A DNA stretch of 64,000 bases from Pyrenopolyporus hunteri (GCA_902806595.1 CADCXC010000037.1:1550001-1614000), one strand, 5' to 3'. Counted from the stretch's first letter, positions 23,414 through 37,249 are shown. Notes: generated from the letters alone by a model not told the origin. Program-made: numbers and translations.

Positions 23414-26402
23414 ACATGAGCGTGCCGGCGCCCGCTCTAGGCATGATATCGTATTGATGACATTGGAAGTCAGATTTGGAGGAGATCAGAAATCTAACAG
23501 CGGCGAATGAAAACTCCCGCTTTATGAGAGCTAAGCGACCGGGATTTCTATTTACTGCAGCCAAATGGGCATAATATTGCGAGGTAGACTCTAGTTCAGT
23601 TTAATTACTATACTCTTTGAAGAACTTTGCCCCCGTGATAGACCCCTTGGACGCCCCTTGACCCCCGGGGATCCCCTAATGCATGATGGGCGGGCTCCCA
23701 GATAAAAGGCGTGCGGGGTATTAGCCCCCTGTAGCCGGGCGCTTACTGATTGGGCTTCCAGAAGGTTTGTCCGTACCAGCTCCCTGCTGGGCACTTGGCG
23801 AAGGAGTAGATAGCCGATATAATATCCATACCTAGGTACCTAGGAATAAGGGGTTTGTTATCATGACTGTATTATATGGTTGATTCATTATATTGCATAG
23901 AGGTAGGTACCTAACAACAGGGACCGTATCTTCCATTCAATTGTAGGGAGGTAGTCGCTGTGATCTACTATAATTATAGCGGGTTTTTAGCGATATCATC
24001 ATTTTTCCAGTGGATACACTCAGTACTTGTATGCTTGATTGGGTGCTTGGGTACGCCTTAGATACCTAAGTACCTACCTAGGTAGGTACCTAGGTACCAC
24101 CAAAATTTACCTCTCGGCGCTATCTACACGCGATTGAACTAAGGAGTCGGCAGTTCCTCGTGGTGAGTGGGGTGATATTGATACTTCTGAGTTGTACCTG
24201 TCGATACCAGCTAAATCAGAAACCTAGAAACCCTATCGTAAAATAGAGAATACGGTATTTATGTATCTTCAGTTGGCTCATAAACACAGGTATCATAAGA
24301 GTCGAAAATTCACTTTTTTCCTCTTCTCTCTTTTCCTTCTTAAAATCAGCGTAACAAGACTTATTCTCTCCGAGTTTCCGCTTAGACGGAGGGGCTTCGG
24401 AATATTACGTCAGACGTTTTTCCCATCTACACCAGTTATAACCTAATTATCAAATGTCATGCGCTTACGATAACGTCTCGTAACTATTTATATTAAATTC
24501 ATTCGTATAACCTTCGTATAATGAAAAGAAAAAGTCCTTCGGGACTTATACTTGACTTGTAATTTAGAGACGACGTGTCGGGGGTTGAAGGCCTGTTCCG
24601 TATCAACCTTGATCGATACTTTATCTTAGAAATCCACTCGTTCCCGATGTCATGAGTAGGGCCCATTCTACTGTAACCCTTTCATTGTCCTTAGGAAGCC
24701 CTTTGAGAAAAGTTAAGCCTATATGTTCGTAGATAATAATTCAAAATCCAACCCGGCAAAACTTACCGTAGAAAGCATATGGTAGAAGCATAATCTTTAC
24801 TATAACACTCATATAACACGCTTAAGAATCATTTATAACCACCACTAGCCTTTTAAATCCCATTTAATTCAAGTTTACCATTAGGAAGTCGCTTGTCGAG
24901 TTGCACGTCCGGAACTCATAGCTTACTAGGCATGATAATATGTCCGGTACCTACCTAAGTACCTTTATACCGTGTAGCAATATATACGGCTTGTGTGGCT
25001 GGTTCTGAGACAGAAAGTGAGACCACTCGTGTAGCCCTACGGAGTACGATAGGCTTGACGAAGGCACACTCACACTACATGTAATTACATTCGGCGTGAG
25101 ACAGCCCCTTTGAATGCTACGTATCTATTCCTTACCTTTACCTCGGTACTTGACTAGGGCTCGGAAACACTGGGAGGGTTAGAATAAAGGCTTCCAGTGT
25201 CCTTTTCTCCACCACCCAAAGCGCTGGAATCCGAGATGCAAGCAGCATGGGTTGGGTACCTAGGTAAATACCTAGGTATGTAACTTTAGGGAATTAATTT
25301 AAACATAACTAGTACCTATTACCTCGTAGCCTACTTCCCATGATAAATGAGAGTAGGGGACTATAAAATGAATAATTATAATTATGTTGGTCGATTTCGC
25401 GTCTGAACGGGCCCGGCTAGTTGGTTACCGGCTGCTCCAGCTTTTCGAATTTAAGATTGGTTCCGAGCACGCCATCGTTCCTCCGTTCTCACAATAGAGT
25501 CAGTGCTATTGAAATCGGCACAAATAAAGTTAGCATTTACCTGATTAGCATTTCCACCAGGTAAAAGGCCTGCCGCCTGCCTACCTAAATCGTATTGGTA
25601 GGACTAACTTCACCTAACTACCTTTACGTATATGTAAAGTTACCTACATACCTAGGGAGGTAAGTTCGGTTCAAGAGTCTAATATACCCAAATAGGTATG
25701 TATAGGTACCTCCTTACCTGTTTCCCAACCCCGCTTTCGTGTAAGCCTAGTCGGCGCAAAGTTCGATATGTACCTACATACATACATGTATGTATGGCTC
25801 CGTCCAGGGACAAGTGCTGTAGTTGGAGATAAGGAGAACAGGGAGAAGAAGAAAAAGCGACGATTTGCTGCGTCGCGTACGCCGTGTTACAATACCATAC
25901 TGCAAGGGTTAGAAGACCCAGCAGCCTGGTCAGCCAGCCTAGAATCGATCCAGAGCGTGGGTTGGGGGATCTGCCCCATTGGCATCCTGATGCTATTGGC
26001 CATGGCTCAAAGGCAGCGCAATCACGCAACCGGTTGCGCCGCCCTTGTCAGTCCGTTCTTTTCAAGCTTTTTGCCCAGTTCTAACCGATGGCGCAACAGG
26101 TTCCGTCGAGCTCGTTATCTGTCTTGGCGCTTGTAACCTTCCTACTTGGGCTGCCGTCCCTTGTGTTCACCCTGTTACTTATCATGTATTATTGTGGCTC
26201 GGCCCAATCATTTCAGCTCGGTTTCGTATAGCACTATCAGCTCGTCCAAGTATGTAGTACATGAACCACCTCTAGGCCGTGTATATTAATGAAGGCGATG
26301 CACACCACCCACCTTCCCTTGAACTTATTCCTAGACCTTTAGTCAGTCTCGCAACTTACCCTCTCTCATACCGCCCGCGCGCGAGAGAACATCCTACCCA
26401 CC
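23414..26402. other. Intergenic desert
   Basis: About 3 kb. A GC-rich island at about 23630-23800 contrasts with its AT-rich surroundings and could be a fragment of a decayed element; its minus-strand frame matches nothing I recognise. TAGGTACC palindromes lie at 23830-23842, 24070-24100, 24950-24960, 25255-25280 and 25645-25655. A CATACATACATGTATGTATG palindrome lies near 25776-25796. No gene supported. Confidence 0.6.
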
Positions 26403-28688
26403 ATGGGTATGTCCTAGCCTATCCCAGCCATGCTGTATGTCGACCAGGGTCTAATTGATGTGTTATGTAGCTGAAAATGTCGTTGGTCTTGCCGTTCAGA
26501 AGGTCGTCGAACCGGAGGCGGTCCAGGGTGTCGGGGGTGTCGGGGGTGTCGGGGGCGTAGGGGAACATCATTCGCAAGAGGTGACGAAGGAGAAAACCTC
26601 CGTTTCTCCCGATATTGAATCGCGGCCGGAATCACTAGAAAACAATCTCATCGTCGACCCCGAGAACTATCCACCTCCCACGGAAGAAGAACGAAAAACG
26701 TTGCGCAAGGTTTACGACTCGATCCCTTTGGTTGCCTGGTCCCTCTGCTTCGTGGAGCTGGCAGAGCGTGCTTCATATTATGGTGTCAAAGCCGTATTTA
26801 ACAACTATATGCAATTCCCATTGCCGGAGGGCGGCCCGGGTACTGGAGCCATCGACCGAAGCAAGCCTAACTCCCATGCTGGAGCGCTCAACCTCGGTAT
26901 TCAAACAGCCTCTGCTTTGGGCCTCTTATTCACCTTTTTGGCCTACATTATCCCGATTTTTGGCGCCTGGATCGCAGACACCAAGATCGGCCGGTACCAA
27001 GCCATCGTGTAAGTAGCCGCTACGTCTCCATTCCACCCAACCTTAGCCTTCCTTCGAGGCGAGGCGTTCTCCCCTCGGATTGACCGAAGAGCCAAGGCCC
27101 CGGGGGCTTAACCAAAGCTTTTGGGGAACTTAAGAACGTAGTCGCTAACTGCTTTCATAGTTGGGGAGTGCTCATCGGCGGCGTTGCGCATGTCATGTAT
27201 GCCACCTAGATTCTTTGCTGAAGCAAGACAAATCTAACATTCATTCTAGTATGGTCGGTGGTGCGGCCCCTGCTCTTTTACGGGTAAGTCGTTCTTAGAA
27301 ATGTTCGGCCTATATAGCCACCGTTCTACCTCAGAGATAAACTAACGCGTCTTGCACTCTCTATAGGCCGGAAAGGGCGTGGCTCCGTTCCTGGTTTCCT
27401 TCTTCCTGCTCGCCATCGGAGCTGGAATCTTCAAGCCTAACGTTGCGCCGACAATCATCGATCAGTACAAGTATCAGCGCGAGTATACTAAGGTGCTCAA
27501 GTCCGGCGAGAAGGTACTTGTCGACCCGGAGACGACTGTCAGCCATATCATGCTCATATTCTACGCATTCGTCAACGTCGGCGCCTTCTTCTCCATCGCA
27601 ATCGTTTATGTTGAGAAGTATCACAGCTTCTGGCTTGCTTTTCTGCTCCCAGGGATCGTATATTTTCTGCTACCTGTCTTACTTGCGGCGATGTACAAGC
27701 GCACCGTCAGAAAGCCGCCCCAGGGTTCCGATTTGGTTCGCTTCACTAGGATTTCGTTGGCGGCGTTGAAGGGTTGTAAAGGGAATGTTTTCTCGAAGAA
27801 TATTTGGCATAATATAACGCCATCCGTGTTGGCCGAGAAAGGCATTCACGTCACTTACTCGGAAAAAGACGTTGATGATGCGCGCCGAACTTGGCAGGCG
27901 GTCCAGATCTTCCTCTATATCCCGATTTGGATTCTGAACGATGGTGGTGTCGGCTCTGTGCAGAGCAACCAGGGAGCATCCATGACTTCGAATGGTGCGC
28001 CGAACGACCTGCTGAATAACTTCAACCCATTGTGCATCATCGTGGTTTCGCCGTTGATGGCCCAGGTCGTCTACCCCTTTTTCGAGCGAAGGAAGATCAA
28101 GATCGGCCGCATTACTCGGATGACTTTCGGGTTCGTCCTCGCTATAATTTCCGGTGTGATCGGGGCGATCGTGCAATATAGGGTATATGAGACTAGTCCA
28201 TGGTAAGTTTTATGCGTTTATCCCTTTGTATAAGGAGGAGGGGAAATCATTGAGGCAAGAAGGGGAAGCTAACGGTGCATCCTTTTCACAGCGGTTACAA
28301 TGCCAGCACGTGTGACGATGTGTCACCCATTTCTATTTGGTGGCAGATTCCGAACGTTGCGCTGGGCGCCATTTCGGAAATCTTCGTCAATGTTACCGCG
28401 TACGAGTTGGCCTACGCCCGCGCGCCGGAGAACATGAGAGCCACCGTTATTGCGCTCTTCTTATTCATGACGGCACTGAGCAGCGCCCTAGGCGAGATCC
28501 TAATCCCAGCTATCGACGACCCGACGCTCGTGTGGGCCTGGGCTGCCCCTGCCATTGCGCTTGCTGCCCAGACCGTCATCTTCTGGTTCAGATACCGTGG
28601 CGTCAACGACGATGCTTTTATGACCTTCGAGGAGGATTTCCAGCAGCCCACCGCCGAGAGCAAGAATGCTACGAAGGAGGTGAGCTAG
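26403..28688 (+). CDS. PTR2: PTR2-type proton-coupled oligopeptide transporter
   Basis: Six exons (26403-26406, 26471-27008, 27161-27196, 27250-27283, 27367-28202, 28292-28688) keep frame and give 614 aa. The first exon is only ATGG; it is chosen for its CACCATGG context and canonical gtatgt donor, with the ATG at 26458 as alternative. POT/PTR2 hallmarks: the ExxER motif in FVELAERASYYGVK, FLVSFFLLAIGAGIFKPNVA, and FYAFVNVGAFFS. About twelve helices fit the major facilitator fold. The N-terminus carries a small GGV repeat (codons from gtcgggggt tandem copies at 26528-26557). It imports di- and tripeptides with protons at the plasma membrane. Neighbouring genes are unrelated. Confidence 0.92.
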
Positions 28689-29663
28689 GCCGATTCGAAG
28701 GCGTTTTGAGCGGAGCATTGGTTGGAGTTAAGAAGTAAGGAGGTTCCTATAAGTACCTGAAGGTAGATGCCATATTCTTGGGTCGCTCGAGGCCGGGTTT
28801 GACGCGATACCATCTATTATTCTTTAGTACGGCGTCGTTGTATTGGTGATTATGATGTATTAGGTATGATCATGGGCGAGGATAGGTACCTACCCACCTG
28901 GTAGGTACCTAGGCATGTAAGGTGGGCTACCCCCCCCCGAAATAGCCAATCAGCTGTAATGTGCTGTACGTATTAGGAAAGCTTCCCTGGGTAGGTACAG
29001 TACTCCACCACTAGCTGTCTCCCCAGAAAGCCTCTGTAGCTTAATTACAACGCTGTATCGGCGGGTTGAATGCCCCGAGCTGTGGCGGATATCCACTAAT
29101 TTACAGTTGACGTTCAGCGCGTATAGCCCCCCACAGGTATTGTACGTTTTCTACCACCTAAGACAGTCAACTGGCGGAACACTTTCATGGTAAAACTTAC
29201 GGCGCTGATCCCATGAACAGAGCTTTTCCATGCTAGAGTCATCCGTACGTACAATATCGCTTTACTAAGATATCTACAACGTTACATGTACATGAAGATA
29301 TTGGGCGGCTTTCGACCAATGATGCCAGCCCGGAGATAGGGGGTTAACTTACATTGGTACCTAGGTACCTAGTTACAAGTACATAAAAAGAAAGGGGTGA
29401 AGGCTTACGTGAGATACCAGGTGAAATTCGGGAACCCTTTACCTTCGAGCTCGCTATCTCGCTATCTCGATATCCCACTACCTCTATCTCTTCCTCCAAT
29501 CCCTCACCACTGGATTCTTCGCCATCGATCGGTTCCTCCTGTTTGCTTATCTCCGGTCGGGGTTTTCTCGCCACCACCTTACCTTATGCTATATGCTAAC
29601 ACTCTTTACACCAACGGGGTAAAATGATACCTTTTCAGTTTTTGACCTGCCCAAAGAGAGGAA
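28689..29663. other. Intergenic, promoter of the DUF1992 gene
   Basis: About 1 kb. TAGGTACC palindromes at about 28885-28915 and 29355-29372. A pyrimidine-rich stretch at about 29440-29580 lies just upstream of the next start codon. No gene. Confidence 0.6.
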
Positions 29664-31325
29664 ATGGCTAAAAGCCTTGTATCTTCGTACGTCTGCGCTC
29701 GATGCGCTCGATTCCTACTCGCTCGAGACGGACAGGTTTCCTCCGCAAGTCGATGGAGGGCACTTACGACCAAGTCTACCGGTATCCCATCCAGTGATAA
29801 TCCTAAGCGCGAATCTAAAAACGCGATCGATGGAAACATTGAACCCGAACTGGGGCCTATGGCCCGCCGTCTCCAAGAAGCGACGGAGGATGTACTGTTA
29901 GGTAAGTTTTGGTGCCATGAGTTTCAAGGCTCACGGCCACTGTAATAACTAACAAGCCGTCTCGCAGAAGGAAGAGCGGGTCGGCGAGCGGTGGAAGAGG
30001 CTGGTTTCTCGGAAGAACTGAAAGAACGTCTCCTTGCGAGAGTAAAAGACGCACAGTTTCGATCCGAACACGCCGCAGCTTTCGCCGAAGCCAACATGCC
30101 ATCCAGTGCAAGCGCAGGAACACGTCTTACGGCCACACACCCCGCGTGGCATGGCACTGAAAGCACCCACGACGCTGTCCTCCGGATGCTCGACGACGCA
30201 CACAAACCTTTAAAACGAGAGTTGAGGGGCTCCAAAACGCGCGATCTTCAGCCGGTTGATATGCGAATTAAGCAAGAACCAAAGATGAGCGCTGGGCATA
30301 GAGCCGCCAACGCTAGGGATAAGGCATCCATGTACGCAGGCATGGGAATGAAAGAGCTACAGGAGGGGCTTAGCGATGAAGAGAAGGAGGCAATGAAAAA
30401 AGAATTCCGCGATCGCTTCAGACCTGCTGCCCGAGCGCTACCAAATTCATTGACGGGATTGGCTTCGCTAGCGAACGAGAGGATCGAAGACGCCATCGCG
30501 AGAGGACAGTTCAAAAACATCCCGAGAGGCAAGGGCGTCGAGCGAGACACGAGAAGCGACAACCCATTTATAGATACGACCGAGTACATCATGAACAAGA
30601 TGATAAAACGTCAAGAGATAGTGCCGCCGTGGATCGAAAAACAGCAGGAACTCGCAAAAGCAGCGCACGTCTTCCGAGCCCGGTTGCGAAATGACTGGAA
30701 GCGCCACGCTGCCAGGATGATTTCAAGTAAGGGCGGCTCCCTCGAGGACCAAATGGATCGGGCGAGACAATATGCGAGAGCTGAAGAGATACATAACCCG
30801 CGTAGGCGTAACGTCGACCAAATAGCAGTTCCCACCAATTCGACAGACGACCCAGTCATGGCCAAAGTGCGACAGCAGCCATCCCTAGATACGAATGCCG
30901 AACCGGGGCCGACGACAGCTGAGGATAAGGTGGCAACGCAGGAGGCTTCTTTGCCATCGCCCTTCCGCGATTCCGATTGGTTAGCCGCGGAGCGGTCCTA
31001 CATGGATCTCTCGATCAGCCATCTCAACAGCCTTACGCGATCCTACAATTTAATGGCTCCGGAGCTCGCCAAAAAGCCGTATTTCTCGCTTGAGCGAGAA
31101 CTTAGCAACTGCTATGCCGACGTGGCGCCGCAGCTTGCAGATGCGATAAAAGAAAGAGCCAGCAGGCCGGTAGGGCCGCGGACGGACAGCATTGGACGCA
31201 TCCCAAGTAGCATATTAGATCGCTTTGGAAACGGCGGCCACACCGCAAAGGTATACGATTCGAAGGCACCCCATTACGGATTCCGAGAAATGTGGCGGGA
31301 CCTTTGGAATCGTCAAGCTAATTGA
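29664..31325 (+). CDS. Mitochondrial DUF1992 (DNAJC28 conserved-domain) protein
   Basis: Two exons (29664-29901, 29968-31325) across a 66-bp intron give 531 aa. The N-terminus (MAKSLVSSYVCARCARFLLA) is basic and amphipathic without acids, as expected of a mitochondrial presequence. The central part (about 245-330) matches the DUF1992/DNAJC28 conserved domain: ERIEDAIARGQFKNIPRGKG, NPFIDTTEYIMNKMIK and VPPWIEKQQEL. No J-domain HPD motif is present, as is usual for the fungal members. The rest is helical and highly charged, with a C-terminal segment in which Trp is frequent (MWRDLWNRQ). Its biochemical role is unknown; human DNAJC28 and the fungal homologues are linked to mitochondria and Golgi in general terms only. 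Confidence 0.87.
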
Positions 31326-32367
31326 TTTCTGCGTATCCCCTTTCGCAGAGACTTCACTGGTAGCTACGATGCTAGACTAGACTAAGGCTTCATCCCGCCT
31401 CACATAGAGTACGGTGTAGATAATCAAACGCCAAACCGACGCTCGAAACATCTAGGCGCTTAGACTATATATATATATATCTAGATATCTTATAAAAATT
31501 TCGAATAACAGGTATCTAGGTAGGATCGAATTGCTCGCAGGAATAGTTGGGAGCAACAAGATTTATGTAGGTATGTTTCTACTCATCCACCCTCCATCCG
31601 GACCAAAGGGGAAATTTCACGCTTACTCGGCCCGCGCCGTCTCTACCCCAAGAACCATAGCCGAACTAGTTCAGGAACCAACCCCCCATCACCATGCCGT
31701 CATAGTCAGCAACATGCTTGGCGCAGGGGGGGTTTGATGATATGAATTACCTAGGTATTTGATAATGTGCAATATTTTTTATAAGAAATCGAGGGAAAAG
31801 GGGAAAACAAAAAAAAAAGACGAGAATATCTACTTACACACCTAGGTACGCTTGCCGATTCGAATTCGAGTTCCTGCTATTTCGCATCACCTGTCGCGAC
31901 AGCTCAAAGAGGAAAAAGAGACTCGGTGGTACCACTTAGAGACAGCCTAGGCTCTGGAGCTCAACGGACCATCGGAGGCTTTCGGCGTTCTCCATTTCCC
32001 CAGCTTTGAAGAAAATATATTGTCACAAAATTGGGGTTCATACCTCATGCAGCATACGAGTCGCGACTCCCCAACTCTTAGATCATAACCTTACACTCAA
32101 ATTCTCCAGACTCTCCACTCTACTCTCTCCTCTTCCGTCCCTTCTCCTTCTTCTCCTTCTTCTTTTTTTTCCTCAGTTAAATTTCTTAATTCTCTCTTCT
32201 CTCCTTCAATTTCTTTCAGTCAATTGCTATTCATGTTCCTGTATCCATAGGATTAGGATCACGACTCCTGTGCCTCTCACCTTTCTCCCCACCCTCCCTC
32301 GCCTTACCCCTCTAACACGCGTCATAACGAGCGCTCGAGAGCTCGGGAGCTCGGGTCGTGACGGACA
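31326..32367. other. Intergenic, promoter and leader of ACH1
   Basis: About 1 kb. An AT microsatellite lies near 31468-31482. A long CT-rich tract at about 32100-32220, of the kind seen before highly expressed fungal genes, is followed by a possible leader-intron acceptor (tttcctcag). No coding frame supported. Confidence 0.55.
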
Positions 32368-34142
32368 ATGGCTTCCTTAGTAGCATCGAACGCTCTTAAA
32401 GCTAGAGTCCATAGACCTTCCATGCTTAAGAAACTATGCGACCCTAAAGACTTACTCGATCACTTCCCCAATAATGCTTACATTGGCTGGTCAGGTTTTA
32501 CTGGCGTGGGCTATCCCAAGTGCGTCAACTATCATCCATCCTCCTACCGTATCCCAATTCGACTTACTAAACCGCCGAAACAGGAGAATGCCCACGGTCT
32601 TAGCGGATTTCGTCGAGCAGAATAAGCTTCAGGGGAAGCTTCGCTATACATTATTCGTCGGCGCGTCGTCGGGGGCCGAAACGGAGAACCGATGGGCGGA
32701 ATTAGATATGATCAAGAGGCGCAGTCCTCATCAAGTCGGCAAGGCTATCTCCAAAGGCATTAATGAAGGGAGGATTAAATTCTTTGACAAGCATCTGTCT
32801 ATGTTCCCCGTAGATCTGGTATACGTAAGTAAACACCAAGACTCGAGGATGCCTCTCTCTCTAAGTCCATTCATGTCTAACTTTACCAGGGATTCTACAC
32901 TAAAGACAGGCCCAGCAACAAGTTAGATATCGTGGTAGTTGAGGCCACGGAAATCAAGGAGGATGGAAGCATCGTCCCCGGCGCATCGGTCGGTGCAACA
33001 CCAGAACTCATCCAGCTCGCAGATAAGGTAAGGGGGATCGCGTGCTCGAAACCAAGACCGAGAACTAACAAAAGGATTCAACCTCATAGATCATCATCGA
33101 AGTCAACACTGCGATCCCAAGTTTCAATGGACTTCACGATATCACAATGACTGACCTCCCCCCTCGACGAAAACCGTACTTGATCATGGGCGTCGAGGAC
33201 CGTATTGGGACCACCTCCATCCCCATTGACACTGAGAAGGTTGTTGGTATAATCGAATCTGATTACCAGGATCAGACAACGCCTAACACACCCCCGGACC
33301 AAACCTCACGCTCGATAGCAAACCACCTAATAGAGTTCTTTGAACACGAGGTTCGCCATGGCCGCATGCCTAAGTCTCTTCTCCCCTTACAATCCGGCAT
33401 CGGTAACATTGCGAACGCTGTTATCGGTGGACTCAGCGAGTCCAACTTCTGGAACTTGAAAGTCTGGACCGAGGTCATCCAGGACACGTTCCTCGATCTC
33501 TTCGACTCGGGCCGTCTCGATTTCGCTACCGCGACCTCGGTTCGTTTCTCCCCAGAAGGCTTCAAGCGCTTCTATGACAACTGGGAGTCGTACTACGACA
33601 AGCTCCTCCTGCGCTCACAGCAGGTGTCTAACTCCCCCGAGATCATCCGTAGGCTAGGTGTCATTGGCATGAACACTCCTGTCGAGGTGGACATCTACGC
33701 GCATGCCAACAGCACCAACGTGATGGGCAGCCGTATGCTGAACGGACTGGGTGGCTCGGCCGACTTCCTGCGCTCGTCCAAATACAGCATAATGCACACA
33801 CCCTCGACGCGACCTTCCAAGACGGATCCGATTGGCGTCAGCTGCATCGTACCTATGTGCACGCACGTGGACCAGACGGAGCATGACCTGGATGTGGTGG
33901 TAACTGAGACGGGATTAGCAGACGTCCGCGGACTAAGTCCGCGCGAGCGAGCCCGCGTCATCATCGACAAGTGCGCACACGAGGAGTATCGACCTATTCT
34001 CAAGGACTACTTCGAGAAGGCCGAATTCGAGTGCCTCAGGAAGGGCTGGGGCCATGAGCCTCACCTGCTATTCAACAGCTTCGATATGCATAAGGCGCTG
34101 GTAGAGGAGGGCAGCATGCGCAAGATTAAGACGTGGGGCTGA
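32368..34142 (+). CDS. ACH1: Acetyl-CoA hydrolase / acetate (succinyl) CoA-transferase
   Basis: Four exons (32368-32519, 32584-32824, 32890-33027, 33090-34142) with introns of 62-65 bp give 527 aa, matching the family length of about 526. The N-terminus resembles Ach1 proteins (VASNALKARVHRPSMLKKL); YIGWSGFTGVGYPK, LFVGASSGAETENRWAELDM, GVEDRIGTTSIPID, LPLQSGIGNIANAV and WTEVIQDTFLDL follow in the expected order, the last holding a Glu in the region of the CoA-transferase active site. The enzyme moves CoA between succinyl-CoA, propionyl-CoA or acetyl-CoA and acetate in mitochondria and is needed for acetate and propionate handling in fungi. Splice sites are confirmed by continuity of conserved segments across every junction. 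Confidence 0.95.
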
Positions 34143-34695
34143 TGGAGCAGATCACCAGGACCTATGGATGCATGAATGTTTAGGGTAATATATTGGGGCT
34201 GAACAAGGTGGATCGGTCTGCTATATTTTCGATAAGTACCTACCTACGGCATCTCGTCCATAGATCTTGTTCTGTTTTTCGGGAGGCAGATATACTACGT
34301 TTCCCAATTTATCTCGGCGTAAATATCGATTCCAGGGGCGACGAAATCCATAAGGATACGGTATATAGCATCTCACAGATAAGTCGGTTCTCGATACCGT
34401 CTTAGTTCAGCCTCAACTAGAGCATTTTAATAGAACAAATAGCATTGCAATCATTTCTATGGTACTTTTCTTATCTATCTTCATGGTTGTCTACACGATC
34501 ACTCACCCAATTTATATGTAATCATCCCGGCTCTATTCCTACTCACATTTTCCACGTTTACTATACCAACAGCCTATAGAGTTGTCTTATAGCTTCCTAC
34601 TCGAGTGGCTCGGCTACATTCTAAGCAATAAAAGAACCGCTTCACGGGCAAACACTAATATAATAAACTAGCGACAAAATTGCCACAACAGGTTA

Positions 34696-34879
34696 GCCCC
34701 TATGGCTCAGTGGTAGAGGTACGTCTAGAACAGGAATTTAACATCGTAAAATTGTTTAAACTAACAAAAAAAATCAGCGTCCCACTCGTAATATGCGATA
34801 TTTCAAGGCACGTGATGTTCCGGGCGCGTCGCATAGATTCGAAATGGGGAGGTCCATCGTTCAATCCGGTGTGGGGGCA
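34696..34879 (+). tRNA. Interrupted tRNA-like sequence (possible tRNA-Thr pseudogene or long-intron tRNA)
   Basis: Acceptor strands GCCCCTA (34696-34702) and TGGGGGC (34872-34878) pair over 7 bp with one G-T, followed by discriminator A. The A-box-like TGGCTCAGTGGTAGAGG (34703-34719) gives a D arm with one weak pair. The T arm is canonical: CATCG-TTCAATC-CGGTG (34855-34871). The distance is 184 nt instead of about 72, so about 110 nt interrupt the anticodon region, and no clean 5-bp anticodon stem with a short variable loop can be drawn. The anticodon is therefore not assignable. Either an unusually long intron or an insertion has split the gene. Confidence 0.45.
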
Positions 34880-37249
34880 TTGCTTATCCTTTATTTTTTA
34901 TAAAAAAAAGGGGGGGGTATAAAAAGGGGGTGATTAAAACTACTTCTGCCAACAGTTTAACTCTTTATTATAATAGCTATACATTTCAGGCCGCCTACTT
35001 ATCATTTACAGATTTACAAAATTCCAAAAAGAAAAATAGAAAAAATCTCCGTAAGGGGAATGGGGAGAGGGGAGGCATCATCTTACACTTATAATTCTCA
35101 TATCCGTTACATTAACTCCCGATTAAAGCGAATTCCCAGCTATGGCCATTCATATTAAGATGAAATTGATAATCTAAAATGCCAGTGATTCATAGTTTTC
35201 TCTATTAGAGAGTATCAAGCCGCCAAAATCCCACTTCTCCACTACCAATTGAACTGGGGGACCTTGAAGTCGCAATAGGGGAAGAGTCCCCTCCCAAAGA
35301 AATACCATCGCGGTGGCGAATATTCACATCTCTCAGGTATTAGAGATAGCGGTGTCAAATCCTCACGAACGTAGCAGGAATAATTCCCTCTTTAACCCCT
35401 CTGGCCATAGGACGACGACAACGAAGAACTCCCGGGGGACGACCCACCAGAAGCCACTTGTCTACCGTCTTTTCCTTGGTAGACATCGTCTGAACTGGAA
35501 TCCCATACTAACCCAGTCCCACTACAAGGCTGACATTCCTTAACCCTGTTGTATTGGGTACCTCAGTCAACATGGCTTCTTATAAATTCAGTTATGGCGT
35601 AGTGTGTCAACTTACAACCTCGGTGTCCCGAGACAGGAGGGGCATGAGTAAGGCATGCGGCGGTCAGGCCCGAACCCGTAGATCATTCTATCCTCCAGTG
35701 TAGATTTTGGCGCGGTCGTTGTTGACTGAGAAGACATGTTGAGATATATTGGTTGGATTACTCGAGTAGAGAAGTAAAACCTGGAATCGTCTATGGAGTT
35801 ATCTTGGGAACTCGGCTCGAGCCGTTAAGATATCTCGATGGATCCGTTAACACCACAGAATTTGAGGAGGCATTATATAACAACGGTATAGGTGGTTTAT
35901 GTAAATAAATGCTTATGAACTCGAACTAAGCTAACTCTTATGTAGCTTCGGTAGATCGTTTGTACGAAACGGTCCAGTAAAATCCCATTGCGAACTCGGA
36001 ACGGCATGGCCGACTTTTCTTGGTACCGGATATCAGCAAGACAGCATGGGGATTATTCCCATCATAATCTATGGCGTAATGATCCGGGACGTTCTGGGCC
36101 ACCAGAAGCTGTATCACTTCACGCCGGGTCACGCCTGCGGCTCGTATTAAGCGCTTAAGCTGCGAACGGTTACCGTCGACGAATCGCGCTCATTCTTTGG
36201 CTCAGGAACTTCAGCCATCCTTCAATAGTACGCTTTATCCGCATCGCGTGCCGTACAATCTACCCGCGCCACCGTTACGTATTGATAGGTATCGGCAAGG
36301 TCCGTTATTGGCGCTGTCCCCCACGGTCCGATTTTTTCCACCCGGGAGGCTTTCTTATAAAGGACTTAGGAGACGTTGGGTCAACATTCGGCCGGGATCG
36401 GGCAAGGATCCATCCCTCTGAGAAGTTCCACGGACTTGTTGCTTCTTCCAACTTGGCCGATCAGCTGCAAGTAGCCGCAACACGGGCTGCTTACTTTGGA
36501 GTCTGAAGGGGACACGTAATGAACGCATCATCTAGGAACGACGGCCTTTGGAGACAATTCGTAGTTGATTGGTTTCCTTATTGACCCATGACTGAATACT
36601 AATCGTGGCGTTTTGTCATTTCATCTTGCATAGAGTCCGATTTGTATCAGCGTAGCAGTGTAAGGCAGCTACTTGGCGTCGGGAGCAACTCGACAGACCA
36701 CGACGTTTTTCTATTTCGGCGATCTAAAATCGATCACCCGTCACGCATGCGCAGCTGCCCGTACGTTAATAGTCGGATGTCGCACCCCTAGTCGGATTAT
36801 CGGTCCAAATACCAATCCTATGAAGCGAGATCATGTTCGTTAGGAGTAGTCTAGCTCACTGAAATTCCGTTTTTAAATGAGAGCAGTTAGATGGTTACAC
36901 CTATGATCCCTATTACTTCTCGGAGATTGATAAGACTGACTTCTACTTAACCAGTATACGAGAGTTGCCTATAGTTCTGTGACACTGCCTACTTTAATTG
37001 CTGGGATACTCGATTTTTACTACCCGATCTTGTGTTAAAGAGTGCACTACCCGTTTGATATTTATTAAGCCTCTACAAATGGCCTAACCTCGCTCTGCTA
37101 GGAGCCTAGAACTAATTTAGAGGTAAGTTACCTAAGTAGATTAAATGGCTGGTACCCGCGTGTCAGTATAACATCATACACTTTACAGCTATAATCAAAC
37201 AGGTACCTAGCTTATTATTTAATATGCATGTATACTTACCAACGCTCCA

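Noticed and set aside
23591..23794. GC-rich island that might be a tRNA or retroelement fragment
   Set aside because: No cloverleaf, no reverse-transcriptase motif; only the base composition stands out.
25768..26136. Plus-strand frame of 122 codons
   Set aside because: Low-complexity start (MYLHTYMYVW), no conserved motif, overlaps other frames of similar length; probably chance.
26458..26470. Alternative in-frame start for the PTR2 gene
   Set aside because: Less favourable start context than CACCATGG at 26403 with its canonical intron; kept only as an alternative in the entry.
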